A DNA stretch of 64,000 nucleotides. It comes from Curtobacterium sp. MCBD17_035 (GTDB lineage Bacteria; Actinomycetota; Actinomycetes; Actinomycetales; Microbacteriaceae). This document shows positions 36,512 through 48,094 of the stretch, in pieces. The notes beneath the pieces are model-generated. The model was not told the origin of the DNA. It worked only from the letters and a program-made list of their open reading frames with translations, and did not search any database. The position numbers were made by a program, and so were the translations under genes. The stretch spans positions 2,852,001 through 2,916,000 of the forward strand of contig NZ_CP126279.1 of assembly GCF_003234815.2 (NCBI RefSeq), written 5' to 3'. Positions within the stretch are counted from its first letter, which is position 1, and each line of letters begins with the position of its first letter.

Positions 36512-37408
36512 GTGGACACACCCCTGGCGATCGCCGCCAGTCGCCGATACGGCACGCTGTCGCCGCTGCGGTACCCGGGTGGGAAAGCGTCCCTTGCGGG
36601 CGTGTTCGCCGACATCATCCGAGAGCTCGGACTCACCGACGCCACATACGTCGAACCTTATGCCGGGGGTGCGGGCGCCGGCGTCGCGTTGCTGCGCGAG
36701 GGCCTGGTTGAGCATCTGGTCGTCAACGACTTCGACCCGGCGGTGCATGCCTTCTGGCACAGCATCGTCAACGACGCCGACGAGTTCCTGCGCATGCTGC
36801 AACTGACTCCGCTGACCGTCCCGGAGTGGCTGCGGCAACGTGACATCTACCGACAGCGAGACACCGGCAACCTGCTGCAGCTCGGGTTCGCGTTCTTCTA
36901 CCTGAACCGCACGAACCGATCCGGAGTGCTCACCGGCGGCGTCATCGGTGGGTTAGAGCAAACCGGCACCTACAAGATCGACGCAAGGTTTAACAAAGCC
37001 GCCCTCGCCGACCGCATCACCGCACTCAACGCCCGCCGCGATCAGATCACCGTCACCGACCACGACGGGCGGACCGTGATCCGCGACTACGGCGACGACC
37101 CGAACGCGTTCATGTACATCGACCCGCCGTACGTGGGTGCAGGCTCCCGCCTGTACCTCAACGCATTCGACGCGCGGGATCACGCGGACCTCGCAGCGGT
37201 TGCCAGCAACACCTCCGACGCGCACTGGCTGATGACGTACGACGTCGCACCGCTGATCATCAACCTGTACCGCGATTTCCATGTCCGGCGATACGAACTG
37301 AACTACTCCGCACGACACCCAGGGAAGGCATCTGAGCTGATGATCACTTCCAGCAGTGTCCACGCCGCCCTGCGCCGGGTGACCGCGGTCGCCGCGAAAC
37401 TCGCCTGA
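36512..37408 (+). CDS. D12-class DNA adenine methylase (Dam family)
   Basis: N6-adenine methyltransferase of 298 residues. Order of motifs: LSPLRYPGGKASLAG near 16-30 (SAM-binding motif X region), ATYVEPYAGGAGAGVALL near 44-61 (motif I), FFYLNRTNRSGVL near 128, and the catalytic DPPY in AFMYIDPPYVGAGSR near 203-217. GTG 36512 behind AAGGAC. Target site unknown; GATC is typical of the family. No restriction endonuclease of a known family is adjacent; a ParB-like gene converges on it. Confidence 0.9.
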   Translation: MDTPLAIAASRRYGTLSPLRYPGGKASLAGVFADIIRELGLTDATYVEPYAGGAGAGVALLREGLVEHLVVNDFDPAVHAFWHSIVNDADEFLRMLQLTPLTVPEWLRQRDIYRQRDTGNLLQLGFAFFYLNRTNRSGVLTGGVIGGLEQTGTYKIDARFNKAALADRITALNARRDQITVTDHDGRTVIRDYGDDPNAFMYIDPPYVGAGSRLYLNAFDARDHADLAAVASNTSDAHWLMTYDVAPLIINLYRDFHVRRYELNYSARHPGKASELMITSSSVHAALRRVTAVAAKLA

Positions 37409-37795
37409 TCTGAGCCTCTGCGTCACCACGCCGTCACCTGAGGACGACCGCTTCCAGAGGCCGGACGTCCGTGTTCAGCCGGAACCGGAGCACGTCCTCG
37501 ACGCTGCGAAGCCCGGGCTCCGCGTCGTCCACATCGCGGGTCAACGACAGCACTCACGAGCACGGAACTGCCAATGCAGGTCACCGGCATCCGCACACTG
37601 CAATCCGAGTCCGCAAGCAAACGGCACCTTACTCCCACGAGGTTGGTTCGGTTTGCTGCGGTTTAGGCCTACGGTCGGACGAGATACGGTATTCGCTCCC
37701 CGCCACGCAACCCGTGCAACGCCCCCTCGCATACGCACTCGCAGTGGCGTCAGGGGACCAACCGCAGGCGACGCTGTGCGTGCGGGTCCGCGCAC
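37409..37795. other. gap between methylase and ParB-like genes, no supported gene
   Basis: Neither strand carries a frame with family resemblance. A 38-codon minus-strand frame ending at about 37437 (with SLTRDVDDAEPGLRSVEDVL) has protein-like composition but is closed upstream by TGA and has no ribosome site, so it may be a gene remnant. The two flanking genes converge here. Confidence 0.5.
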
Positions 37796-39409
37796 TCACC
37801 GGGTCCGGGTTTCGTGCAGCAAAAAGCGAACCAACGGCAGGACCACAAGCCACGCCTCGTGCACCTGGCGTCCGTTGACGTCAACGTTCACGCTGTGGGA
37901 GACCATGTTGAACCAGCGCTCGGTGCCGGGCACGTTCGCCGCGTCCGAGCTTTTCTGGGAGATGGCGCTGATGGCGTTGGCGAGTTGACCGTTGCCTTGA
38001 TAGTCGTTCCGCACCCGCCCCATCACTCGTCCCAGTTCACCGGTGACGTCGATGCCGTTCGACCGGCCGTAGTGTTCCTTGATCGCCGCTTCCAGAACAG
38101 ACCTGATGAGCATCGTTGCTGCGGCCGGAAAGTCGTACACGTGGATCCGGCTCAGCTCACGAAGCCGACGTAGCATCGTCAACGGCTGACCGGCGTAGTC
38201 GATCCCGGCGAGGTTAAGATGCACTCTTGTGGACGGGTCGTTCGGCGCACGCCGAGTGTCGCCGTCCGTGTCCGAGCCCTTCAACTCGCCCGCGCCACCG
38301 TCTCCAACGGTGGCGACGCCTGCGTCCGCCTTTGGCGCCGGGGACTGGTCAGTCTCACCGCTTCCCGCGGCCGCTTCCGTGCCAACTCCCGCACCTGCCG
38401 CCTGCGACGCTCCACCTGCAGCGGACGCAGCGTCAGGCGCGGAGCCCTCGACAGGGACGGACGGACTTGCTCCCGCCGCGCCAGCGGAGCCGTCCTGGAC
38501 AGGTCCCTGCCGCTTCCCAGTGACATCGGCATCGCACGTGGTGTCCGGTTCGCCGGCGGTTCGCATCGCGTCGAGGAGGTACGCATACGCATCGGTTCCC
38601 GGCTTCAAGCCACGACGGGTGTTCACCTCCCCGTTCTTGAACCCAACCAGAAGACGTTCCAACGCCGCCCGTTCCGCCGGTGTGCTCGCCCACGACGCCA
38701 CGCGCGACTGGTCGTTGAACGTCAGACCGATCAGTTCCCGGATTCCCGCCTGCCGGTACGCGTATTCGAACGACGACATCCGCAGCCGAGACCCGTGCGC
38801 GTACTTCGTGACCGCCGGATCATCGAACGTCGTCGCTCGAAGCTTCGCCCGAACCGTCCCCATGCGCACAAGCCGTCCAACATTTTCAATGCCGGGCAGC
38901 TGCGCCGCGAGCTCCTCGACGGTGATCTGGTCGGTGAGCTGCGCCATGACGAACTTCGCCTGCTCATCCGGGCTCCAACCGCGCTTGGACTGCCCGATGT
39001 GTAACCGAGCCAGGATCTTCGCCACCGCTGGACGATCCGGCAGCACCATCACCCGGATGGACTGCGGAAGGTTCTCCGCCTCGATGGCGAAACGACGGAG
39101 CATCCGTTCGATGTCTTCCTGATGCGCCGGCGCAAGCGACGGGTCCGCGAGCGCCATCAGCGCCGACACACGCCGGTTGCCTTCCACGACGACGTATTTC
39201 CCGTCCTCGAATACAACCAGCGGCTGCTCGTTGTCGACGTATCCGTCGCGAAGGATGAGGTCCGCGACACCCGCAGCGTCGTCCTCGGTCCACAGGTAGT
39301 TTAGCGCTGCCGTCTCCGACGGCTGATCCGCGGCGAACCGGAAGTTGCTGACATCCAGGTGCAACGACCTGAGGTCCATGTGTTCAATCGGATACTCGAC
39401 GTACGCCAC
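37796..39409 (-). CDS. ParB-like N-terminal domain protein with separate C-terminal domain
   Basis: 537 residues in three parts. Residues 1-240 form a ParB/Srx-like domain: GYVDNEQPLVVFEDGKYVVV then VEGNRRVSALMALAD near 63-77, and a helical stretch with GQSKRGWSPDEQAKFVMAQL. Residues about 290-395 are a Gly/Ala/Ser-rich linker. The last ~130 residues are a compact helical domain (AATMLIRSVLEAAIKEHYG, WFNMVSHSVNVDVNGRQVHE) of a type seen in HEPN/DUF4145-like proteins. GTG 39409 follows AGGAAAGGA. Not a chromosomal ParB: no ParA, no parS seen. Confidence 0.7.
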   Translation of the reverse strand: MAYVEYPIEHMDLRSLHLDVSNFRFAADQPSETAALNYLWTEDDAAGVADLILRDGYVDNEQPLVVFEDGKYVVVEGNRRVSALMALADPSLAPAHQEDIERMLRRFAIEAENLPQSIRVMVLPDRPAVAKILARLHIGQSKRGWSPDEQAKFVMAQLTDQITVEELAAQLPGIENVGRLVRMGTVRAKLRATTFDDPAVTKYAHGSRLRMSSFEYAYRQAGIRELIGLTFNDQSRVASWASTPAERAALERLLVGFKNGEVNTRRGLKPGTDAYAYLLDAMRTAGEPDTTCDADVTGKRQGPVQDGSAGAAGASPSVPVEGSAPDAASAAGGASQAAGAGVGTEAAAGSGETDQSPAPKADAGVATVGDGGAGELKGSDTDGDTRRAPNDPSTRVHLNLAGIDYAGQPLTMLRRLRELSRIHVYDFPAAATMLIRSVLEAAIKEHYGRSNGIDVTGELGRVMGRVRNDYQGNGQLANAISAISQKSSDAANVPGTERWFNMVSHSVNVDVNGRQVHEAWLVVLPLVRFLLHETRTR

Positions 39410-39685
39410 CGTGTGTGGTCCTTTCCTGGGTGCAGTGCACCAGCAGTGTGTCAGCCAAAGTAATTCAGGTGACGGAAGCTCACCGAAGAATCGAAAGGTC
39501 GCCATTCAGCCCAGGCTTCGTGCGCCGCCGATGCCATCCTCCGCTCGGACGCCATGGCTCTTGCTCTGCCTCTGACCGTGCAGGGCTGGGCCCCTTGCGC
39601 CGCCGAGCGCCACCGAGTCCACGCACGGCCAGAGTCCACGCACGGCCAGAAGAACGCCTTTACGTTCTCGATTGTTTCTGCGGGG
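39410..39685. other. non-coding stretch left of the IS3 remnant
   Basis: It holds the promoter and leader of the ParB-like gene and then about 200 bp in which I see no gene. A short near-duplication, CACGGCCAGAGTCCACGCAC-like, occurs around 39620-39650 where GAGTCCACGCACGGCCAGA is repeated almost in tandem. Confidence 0.45.
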
Positions 39686-39754
39686 AGGACTGCTACAGGG
39701 AGAGGTGACATCTGATCTCGCTTGCCCCGCTGGTGGGCCTGGAAGGATGCACTC

Positions 39755-40063
39755 GTGCCCAAGCCCTACACGCAGGAGTTCCGCGACGATGTCGTGCGCG
39801 TTGCTCGGAACCGTGAGCCGGCAGCGACGATCGACCAGATCGCCGCCGACTTCGGTGTTCACCAGATGACGTTGACGAAGTGGCTGCGCCGTGCCGCCGT
39901 CGACGACGGGAATCGACCCTGGATCACCCGCGCTGAGTCGGAGGAGGTCCGTGAGCTGCGGCGCCGGAACCGGCTCCTCAAGCAAGAAGTCGAGGTGCTG
40001 CGCCGGGCGGCGGCGTATGTGTCGCAGGCGAACCTGCCGGGAAGAGGCTCTACCCGCTCGTGA
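39755..40063 (+). CDS. IS3-family transposase OrfA
   Basis: 102 residues from GTG 39755. MPKPYTQEFRDDVVRVARN and DFGVHQMTLTKWLRRA form the HTH_Tnp_1 helix-turn-helix; the leucine-zipper-like tail is RRRNRLLKQEVEVLRRAAAY. OrfA seems intact but has no active partner because orfB is deleted. It overlaps the orfB start by four bases. Confidence 0.85.
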   Translation: MPKPYTQEFRDDVVRVARNREPAATIDQIAADFGVHQMTLTKWLRRAAVDDGNRPWITRAESEEVRELRRRNRLLKQEVEVLRRAAAYVSQANLPGRGSTRS

Positions 40064-40336
40064 GCGAGCTCGCTGCTGACGGGATCTCCGTCGCGGCGAC
40101 ATGCCGGGTTCTCAAGCTTGCCCAGCAGCCCTACTACCGGTGGTTGGCGGCTCGCGCTCCTACAGAAAAACGTCCTGAGCCGACACACGTGGGCTACGCG
40201 TGAAGAACTCCGAATCGCGATCGTGACCTGGATCGAGGGCACGTACCACCGGAAACGCCGGCAGCGGGGCCTCGGGAAGTTGACCCCGATCGAGTACGAA
40301 GCAATCATCAACCCATCGGTCGCACTCGCGGCCTAA
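40060..40336 (+). pseudogene. IS3-family transposase OrfB, core deleted and frameshifted
   Basis: The first 36 codons (VSELAADGISVAATCRVLKL then AQQPYYRWLAARAPT) are the OrfB N-terminus. At about 40160-40175 the sequence jumps, in another frame, to the C-terminal end LLQKNVLSRHTWATREELRI, WIEGTYHRKRRQRGLGKLTP. The DDE integrase core between them is absent. Confidence 0.85.
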
Positions 40337-40408
40337 ACCAACGAGTCAACGAAACCTGCAGCAGTCCCAAGCCCGAACGGTGGTCAGAACCGCTCACACA
40401 GAGAATTT

Positions 40409-40476
40409 GGCCAACTACAAACCGACGTGGCCAACCGCCGAGACACGTGGCCAACTACTCGGACACAAAGGCCAAC
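40409..40476. repeat. four GGCCAAC repeats spaced 20-21 bp
   Basis: GGCCAAC starts at 40409, 40429, 40449 and 40470, three copies extending to TGGCCAAC. Even spacing of two helical turns is typical of transposase-binding arrays at the ends of IS21- or Tn7-like elements. No matching transposase gene is nearby, so this may be a lone transposon end. The native nrdF gene starts (by its stop) 52 bp further right. Confidence 0.6.
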
Positions 40477-40527
40477 TAGGAGGGGGCGGGTCAACACTGA
40501 CGCCGCCGGATCAGCGAGCGCTCGGGA

Positions 40528-43786
<3,259 letters not shown>

Positions 43787-44237
43787 AATGCATCCAATCC
43801 TGAGTTGACCGCCTGCACGTCGTCAGGGGTCCCGAAGAGTTCGAATCGATAGAGCACGGGCACGTGGCACTTGGCGGCCACGATGTCGCCGGCGAGTCCG
43901 TAGGCGTCGCCGAAGTTGGTGTTCCCGCCGACGATGACGCCGCGGATCAACGACCGGTTGTGTTCGTCGTTGAGGAAGGAGATGACCTGCTTGGGCACCG
44001 CGCCGCGCCCGTTGCCACCGCCGTACGTCGGTAGGACGAGCACGTACGGCTCGTCGACGCGGAGCGGGGGCTCCTTGGCGAACAGCGGGATGCGGACGGC
44101 CGGGCGTCCGAGCTTGTCGACGAACCGCGCCGTGTTGCCCGAGACGCTCGAGAAGTACACGAGCTGGCTCATGACGCGCCTCCGACGAGTGGACGGGCGA
44201 GGAGCGGGCGCGGTGCCCTGCAGGTGGGTGCGGTGGG

Positions 44238-44471
44238 TCAGCCGATCTCGGCGACGAGGCCGGCGATCTTGTCGGGACGGAAGCCGGACCAGTGGTCGTC
44301 GTCGGTCACGACGACCGGCGCCTGGAGGTAACCGAGGCTCTTGACGTGCTCGAGCGCGGCGGGGTCGGAGGAGACGTCGTGGACCTCGTACTCGATGCCC
44401 TTGTTGTCGAGCGCGCGGTACGTCGCCGTGCACTGGACGCAGGACGGCTTGGTGTAGACGGTGACGGCCAT
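44238..44471 (-). CDS. nrdH: NrdH glutaredoxin-like redoxin
   Basis: Electron donor for NrdE, 77 residues. Redox motif CVQC in [20 protein letters not shown] and the C-terminal substrate-binding stretch [13 protein letters not shown] are typical of NrdH. ATG 44471 opens the operon, downstream of paired NrdR-like boxes. Confidence 0.95.
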   Translation of the reverse strand: MAVTVYTKPSCVQCTATYRALDNKGIEYEVHDVSSDPAALEHVKSLGYLQAPVVVTDDDHWSGFRPDKIAGLVAEIG

Positions 44472-44635
44472 GATCTCCCCAGAGGTGGTGTCCCGGACGG
44501 GCTGTCCGGCGGTGGTTCTCGGTGTGCTGCTACTGGTGCGTGTGGGCCCGGATCCTGGTCCGGGCGGCCGGTCCGTGATGGCCCCGGTGAGGGGCGTTCC
44601 GGCCCCGTGAGGGGCCGGACTGTCCCGGCTGGTCG

Positions 44636-44683
44636 ATACTACATCTTGTGTCCGACACCGGAGTCGACCACAAGAGGAAGTGT
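44636..44683. promoter_or_regulatory. pair of NrdR-box-like sites
   Basis: ATACTACATCTTGTGT (44636-44651) matches the NrdR consensus acaCwAtATaTwGtgt at 13 of 16 positions. CCACAAGAGGAAGTGT (44668-44683) matches at 11 of 16. Their centres are 32 bp apart, about three helical turns, as in the paired boxes of other actinobacteria. Together they should repress nrdHIEF when dATP is high. The remaining ~580 bp between nrdH and the next gene shows no credible frame. Confidence 0.65.
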
Positions 44684-45049
44684 TACACCCGTGTAGTTCT
44701 CCACAACAGTCCCCACAGGTGGGGCATTCCGGTGGAGCCCCTCGGAGGCCCGGATTTCCGCCAGTCTCCGCCCGGCCACCGACATCTGTGCACAACGGTG
44801 GAGGGCGTGTTCCACAGGGTGTGGGATTCGCGGTTCGGCGTGTCGCGCGTCGGGTCCTGGGCAATGCCCCCTCCCCCGTTGTGGAGGTGGCGGACGGAGG
44901 CTCCGACGTGGCAACCGACGACCGTCCGAGGCCCCGCCGGTCGTCGCCCCCGGGAGGTGCGCGACCGGCCATCTGTGGACGGCGGGCCGCTCTCCACGGC
45001 CCGTGTCGACCCTCCCGGCCGGCACCGTCGCGTCCGTACACTGAGGACG

Positions 45050-46258
45050 GTGAGCGCGTACGGGAACCTGCTGCGGACTCCGGGGGTCGGCCGCGTCATC
45101 GCGGCACAGCTGACCGCCCGGTTCCCCTTCGGGATGCTGTCGCTCGCGTACCTGCTCCACGTCGAGCGCGTGGCGCACTCCTACGGCGCCGCTGGGCTCG
45201 TCCTGGCGGCCTCGAGCATCGGACAGGCGATCGCCGGTCCGCTCACCAGCCGGTGGATGGGCCAGTGGGGGATGCGGCCGGTGCTCATCCTCACGACCTC
45301 GGTCTGTGCGGTGAGCATGGCCGCCGTCGCGTTCGTCCTCATGCCCGTTCCCCTGTACATGCTCGTCGGGTTCGTCGGCGGTCTCGCCGTGCCGCCCGTG
45401 CAACCGGCGGTGCGGACGATCTACCCGAAGATGGTGACGTCGGGGCAGCTGACCCCGCTGTTCTCGCTCGACGCGTCGGCGCAGGAGCTCATCTGGGTGG
45501 CCGGCCCCGTCATCACGACGTTCGTCGCGACGCAGATCAGCACCGTGCTCGCGATCGTGATCGCCACCGCGTTCCTCGTCGTCGGCGGCATCTGGTTCAT
45601 CGCGTCCCCCGAGGTCGGCCGCGTGCGCATCCCCCGCTCGAAGCGCGCGTTCGGCACGGTGCTCCGTCGCCCGTCGGTGCTCGTCGCCACGTTCACCGGG
45701 TTCCTGCTCATCGGCGCGTGCGCGGCGGTGGAGGCCGGCGTGACGAGCGCGTTCGGTGACGGCAGCCCGAACGCGGGCATCGTGCTGGCCCTGTTCGCGA
45801 TCGGGTCGCTCGGCGGTGGGCTGGCGTTCGGGCACCGTCCGATCGCGCCGAACGGACTGTGGATCCGGATGGTCATCGTCTTCGTGGGGCTCGTCCTCAC
45901 GACGGTCCACCCGAGTTTCTGGTGGCTGTGCCTGACCCTGCTCATCGCCGGCGGCGGCATCGCCCCCGCACTCGCGGTCATGTTCGGCTCGGTGTCGTCG
46001 ACCGTCAAGTTCAGCGACACGGCCGAGGCCTACGGCTGGATGGGGACCGGGCAGCTCATCGGCGCCGCGCTCGGGTCCGCGGTGGCCGGCTTCCTCATCG
46101 ACGCGCACGGTGCCGTCGGCGGCTTGGCGGTCGGCGCGGTCACGGCCTTCGTCGGGGTGCTCGTGCCGCTGTTCGCCCGGCGGTGGTTGCCCGACCTCCG
46201 TGGGCGGGACGCGTCGCCTATCCCGGACACCGAGCCGGTCGACCTGCCCACGACCTGA
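45050..46258 (+). CDS. MFS transporter, unassigned substrate
   Basis: Twelve-segment major facilitator of 402 residues: AAQLTARFPFGMLSLAYLLH at the start, SIGQAIAGPLTSRWMGQWG at loop 2-3, VGFVGGLAVPPVQPAVRTIY around helix 5. Export or import is not predictable. TACACT lies 7 nt before GTG 45050, so the mRNA probably begins at the start codon. It is divergent from nrdHIEF. Confidence 0.8.
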   Translation: MSAYGNLLRTPGVGRVIAAQLTARFPFGMLSLAYLLHVERVAHSYGAAGLVLAASSIGQAIAGPLTSRWMGQWGMRPVLILTTSVCAVSMAAVAFVLMPVPLYMLVGFVGGLAVPPVQPAVRTIYPKMVTSGQLTPLFSLDASAQELIWVAGPVITTFVATQISTVLAIVIATAFLVVGGIWFIASPEVGRVRIPRSKRAFGTVLRRPSVLVATFTGFLLIGACAAVEAGVTSAFGDGSPNAGIVLALFAIGSLGGGLAFGHRPIAPNGLWIRMVIVFVGLVLTTVHPSFWWLCLTLLIAGGGIAPALAVMFGSVSSTVKFSDTAEAYGWMGTGQLIGAALGSAVAGFLIDAHGAVGGLAVGAVTAFVGVLVPLFARRWLPDLRGRDASPIPDTEPVDLPTT

Positions 46259-46330
46259 GCCCGCCCGCACGCGGCCTGCCCGGGCCACCCGCTGGCCCCA
46301 CTCCCCGCCGGCCCGCCTGTCCTCGACACC

Positions 46331-46429
46331 GCGGGCGTCGTCGGACAGGGGGGATGTCGTCGTATCCACGAGCATCTGCGCGCCCGCATGAACCGACGTC
46401 GCGGGCGGCGTCCGACAGCGGGGATGTCG
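46331..46429. repeat. 29-bp direct repeat, 70-bp period
   Basis: Two copies at 46331-46359 and 46401-46429, both GCGGGCG...CGAC/GGACAG...GGGGATGTCG, agree at 26 of 29 positions. A stretch of short CCAG/GGCACC-type repeats follows to about 46500. Both lie in the gap between the MFS and aldo/keto reductase genes. Confidence 0.8.
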
Positions 46430-46516
46430 AAAACCAGCGGGAAGCCAAGGGCACCAGCGGCACCAGCAGGAGGCCAGGGGCACCAGGGGAACCAGCGCAA
46501 GCGGCCGCGGGGCAGC

Positions 46517-47359
46517 ATGGACACCATGGTCGATCCCGCAACCGTCCCCACCGTCGCCCTGCTCGACGGCAACACCATCCCCGCCGTCGGTCTCGGCGTG
46601 TACAAGGTCTCCGACGACGAGGCCGAGCGTGCCGTGCGCGAGGCCCTGCACGTCGGCTACCGGCACGTCGACACGGCCGAGATGTACGGCAACGAAGCCG
46701 GGGTCGGCCGGGCCCTCCGGACCGGAGAGGTCGACCGCGACGAGGTGTTCGTCACGACGAAGGTGTGGAACACGAACCAGGGGTTCGACGCGACGATGCG
46801 GGCGTTCGACGCATCGCTCGACCGGTTGGAGCTCGATCGGGTGGACCTGTACCTCATCCACTGGCCGGCGGCGGCGAACGACCGCTACGTCGACACCTGG
46901 CGAGCGCTCGAGCGGATCCGGACCGAGGGGCGGGCGACCTCGATCGGCGTCTCGAACTTCCAGGTCGAGCACCTGCAGCGGCTCCTCGACGAGACGGACG
47001 TGCTCCCGGCGGTGAACCAGGTCGAGCGGCACCCGTGGCTGCCGCAGACGGAGCTCATGACCTTCCACGCGCGGCACGGGATCGTCACGGAGGCCTGGTC
47101 GCCCCTCGGCCGCGGACGCCTGGTGGACGAACCGACCTTGGCGCGCATCGCGGCCAAGCACGACGTGTCCGTCGCGCAGGTGCTCGTGCGGTGGAACCTG
47201 CAGCAGGAGGTCGTGGTCCTGCCGAAGTCCGTCACGCCGGCGCGGATCGCGTCGAACATCGACGTCGGACGCTTCGGGCTCGACGACGACGACATGGCGG
47301 CGATCGCGGCACTCGAGAACGGGGAGCGCATCGGGTCGCACCCGGACCGCGTCGCCTGA
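46517..47359 (+). CDS. Aldo/keto reductase (2,5-diketogluconate reductase-like)
   Basis: NADPH-dependent TIM-barrel reductase of 280 residues. Catalytic tetrad context: Asp and Tyr in GYRHVDTAEMYGNEAGVGRA, Lys in VFVTTKVWNT, His in VDLYLIHWPAAAND; cofactor motif LPKSVTPARIASNIDV near 236. Substrate unknown. ATG 46517 or ATG 46526 can serve as start. Confidence 0.93.
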   Translation: MDTMVDPATVPTVALLDGNTIPAVGLGVYKVSDDEAERAVREALHVGYRHVDTAEMYGNEAGVGRALRTGEVDRDEVFVTTKVWNTNQGFDATMRAFDASLDRLELDRVDLYLIHWPAAANDRYVDTWRALERIRTEGRATSIGVSNFQVEHLQRLLDETDVLPAVNQVERHPWLPQTELMTFHARHGIVTEAWSPLGRGRLVDEPTLARIAAKHDVSVAQVLVRWNLQQEVVVLPKSVTPARIASNIDVGRFGLDDDDMAAIAALENGERIGSHPDRVA

Positions 47360-47412
47360 GCGCTCACTCTTCCCGCGGGCAGGCCGTCCCCCGGACCCGT
47401 AGCGTCGCCTTC

Positions 47413-48006
47413 GTGACCGATCCTCGCGATGATCCGAGTGCCCGCGACCAGGTGACGCGCGAGCTCGAGCCCGGCGAGCGCCTGCTCTGGAGCGGTCGCG
47501 GCGACCCGTCGGTCCTGTTCACCGGGCGCGATGCGTTCCTCGTGCCCTTCAGCATCATGTGGTGCGCGTTCGTCACGTTCTGGCTCGCAACGGCGGTGTC
47601 GTCCGGCGCCCCGTGGTTCTTCGTCCTCTTCGGCGGGGTCTTCGCCCTGGTGGGACTGCACATGCTGCTCGGACGGTTCGTCGTCAAGTGGCACCGCAAG
47701 CGGGTCACGGCATACGCGATCACGGACCGTCGAGTGCTGGTCACGGCTGCGGGCCGGAAGCGTGAGACCCCGGTCCGTCGCACGGAGCACACCACGTCGT
47801 GGTCCCGCGACCGGAGGCACTGCAGCGTCGAGTGGACGAGCGTCGTCGCCGGAGGCACGTTCGGCAACCGAGCGGTGAACGCCCAGGTCTACCGGAACAC
47901 CGGGCTCGACGGCCTGTTCGGCCCGCAGGAGCTCGCGTTCTGGGACGTCGCGGACGGTGATGCGCTCGTGGCCGCGCTGCGGACCGCCGAGCGCGGCCCC
48001 GCCTGA
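47413..48006 (+). CDS. membrane-anchored PH-domain-like protein
   Basis: 197 residues with N-terminal LEPGERLLWSGRGDPSVLF, two membrane segments (about 45-65 and 70-90) and the bacterial PH signature VTAYAITDRRVLVTA, then a soluble C-terminus. Such proteins are common in actinobacteria and other phyla with no fixed role. TAGCGT ends 7 nt before GTG 47413, again suggesting a leaderless mRNA. Confidence 0.72.
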   Translation: MTDPRDDPSARDQVTRELEPGERLLWSGRGDPSVLFTGRDAFLVPFSIMWCAFVTFWLATAVSSGAPWFFVLFGGVFALVGLHMLLGRFVVKWHRKRVTAYAITDRRVLVTAAGRKRETPVRRTEHTTSWSRDRRHCSVEWTSVVAGGTFGNRAVNAQVYRNTGLDGLFGPQELAFWDVADGDALVAALRTAERGPA

Positions 48007-48094
48007 TCGTCATCCACAGGTCGGCCGGGAGGCCCGGGGCACACCGCCGAGGTCGGGTACCGTGGTCCGGCACTCGCTAGCACCTGGAGGTCCC

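Larger units (their letters stand above)
39687..40367 (+). mobile_element. IS3-family element, internally deleted
   Basis: Terminal inverted repeats GGACTGCTACAGG (39687-39699) and CCTGCAGCAGTCC (40355-40367) match at 12 of 13 positions. Between them are orfA and the two ends of orfB, about 680 bp in all against roughly 1.2-1.3 kb for an intact IS3 element, so some 600 bp including the DDE catalytic core is gone. I see no flanking 3-4 bp target duplication. Confidence 0.8.

Noticed and set aside
37437..37556. Short minus-strand gene in the methylase/ParB gap
   Set aside because: Only 38 codons, closed upstream by TGA, no ribosome site, no family; noted as a possible remnant.
37796..39409. 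Chromosomal ParB and nearby replication origin
   Set aside because: No ParA, no parS-like palindromes, no DnaA or ribosomal neighbours, and the protein has a non-ParB C-terminal domain.
44690..45010. Cluster of TGTGGA/TCCACA words as DnaA boxes
   Set aside because: None fits TTATCCACA or the actinobacterial TTGTCCACA well, and the region lies next to nrd with no origin genes.
44648..45049. N-terminal extension of the MFS gene at 45050 upstream to 44648
   Set aside because: The extra 134 codons are non-membrane, low-complexity and overlap the nrd regulatory sites; family members start at the first helix.
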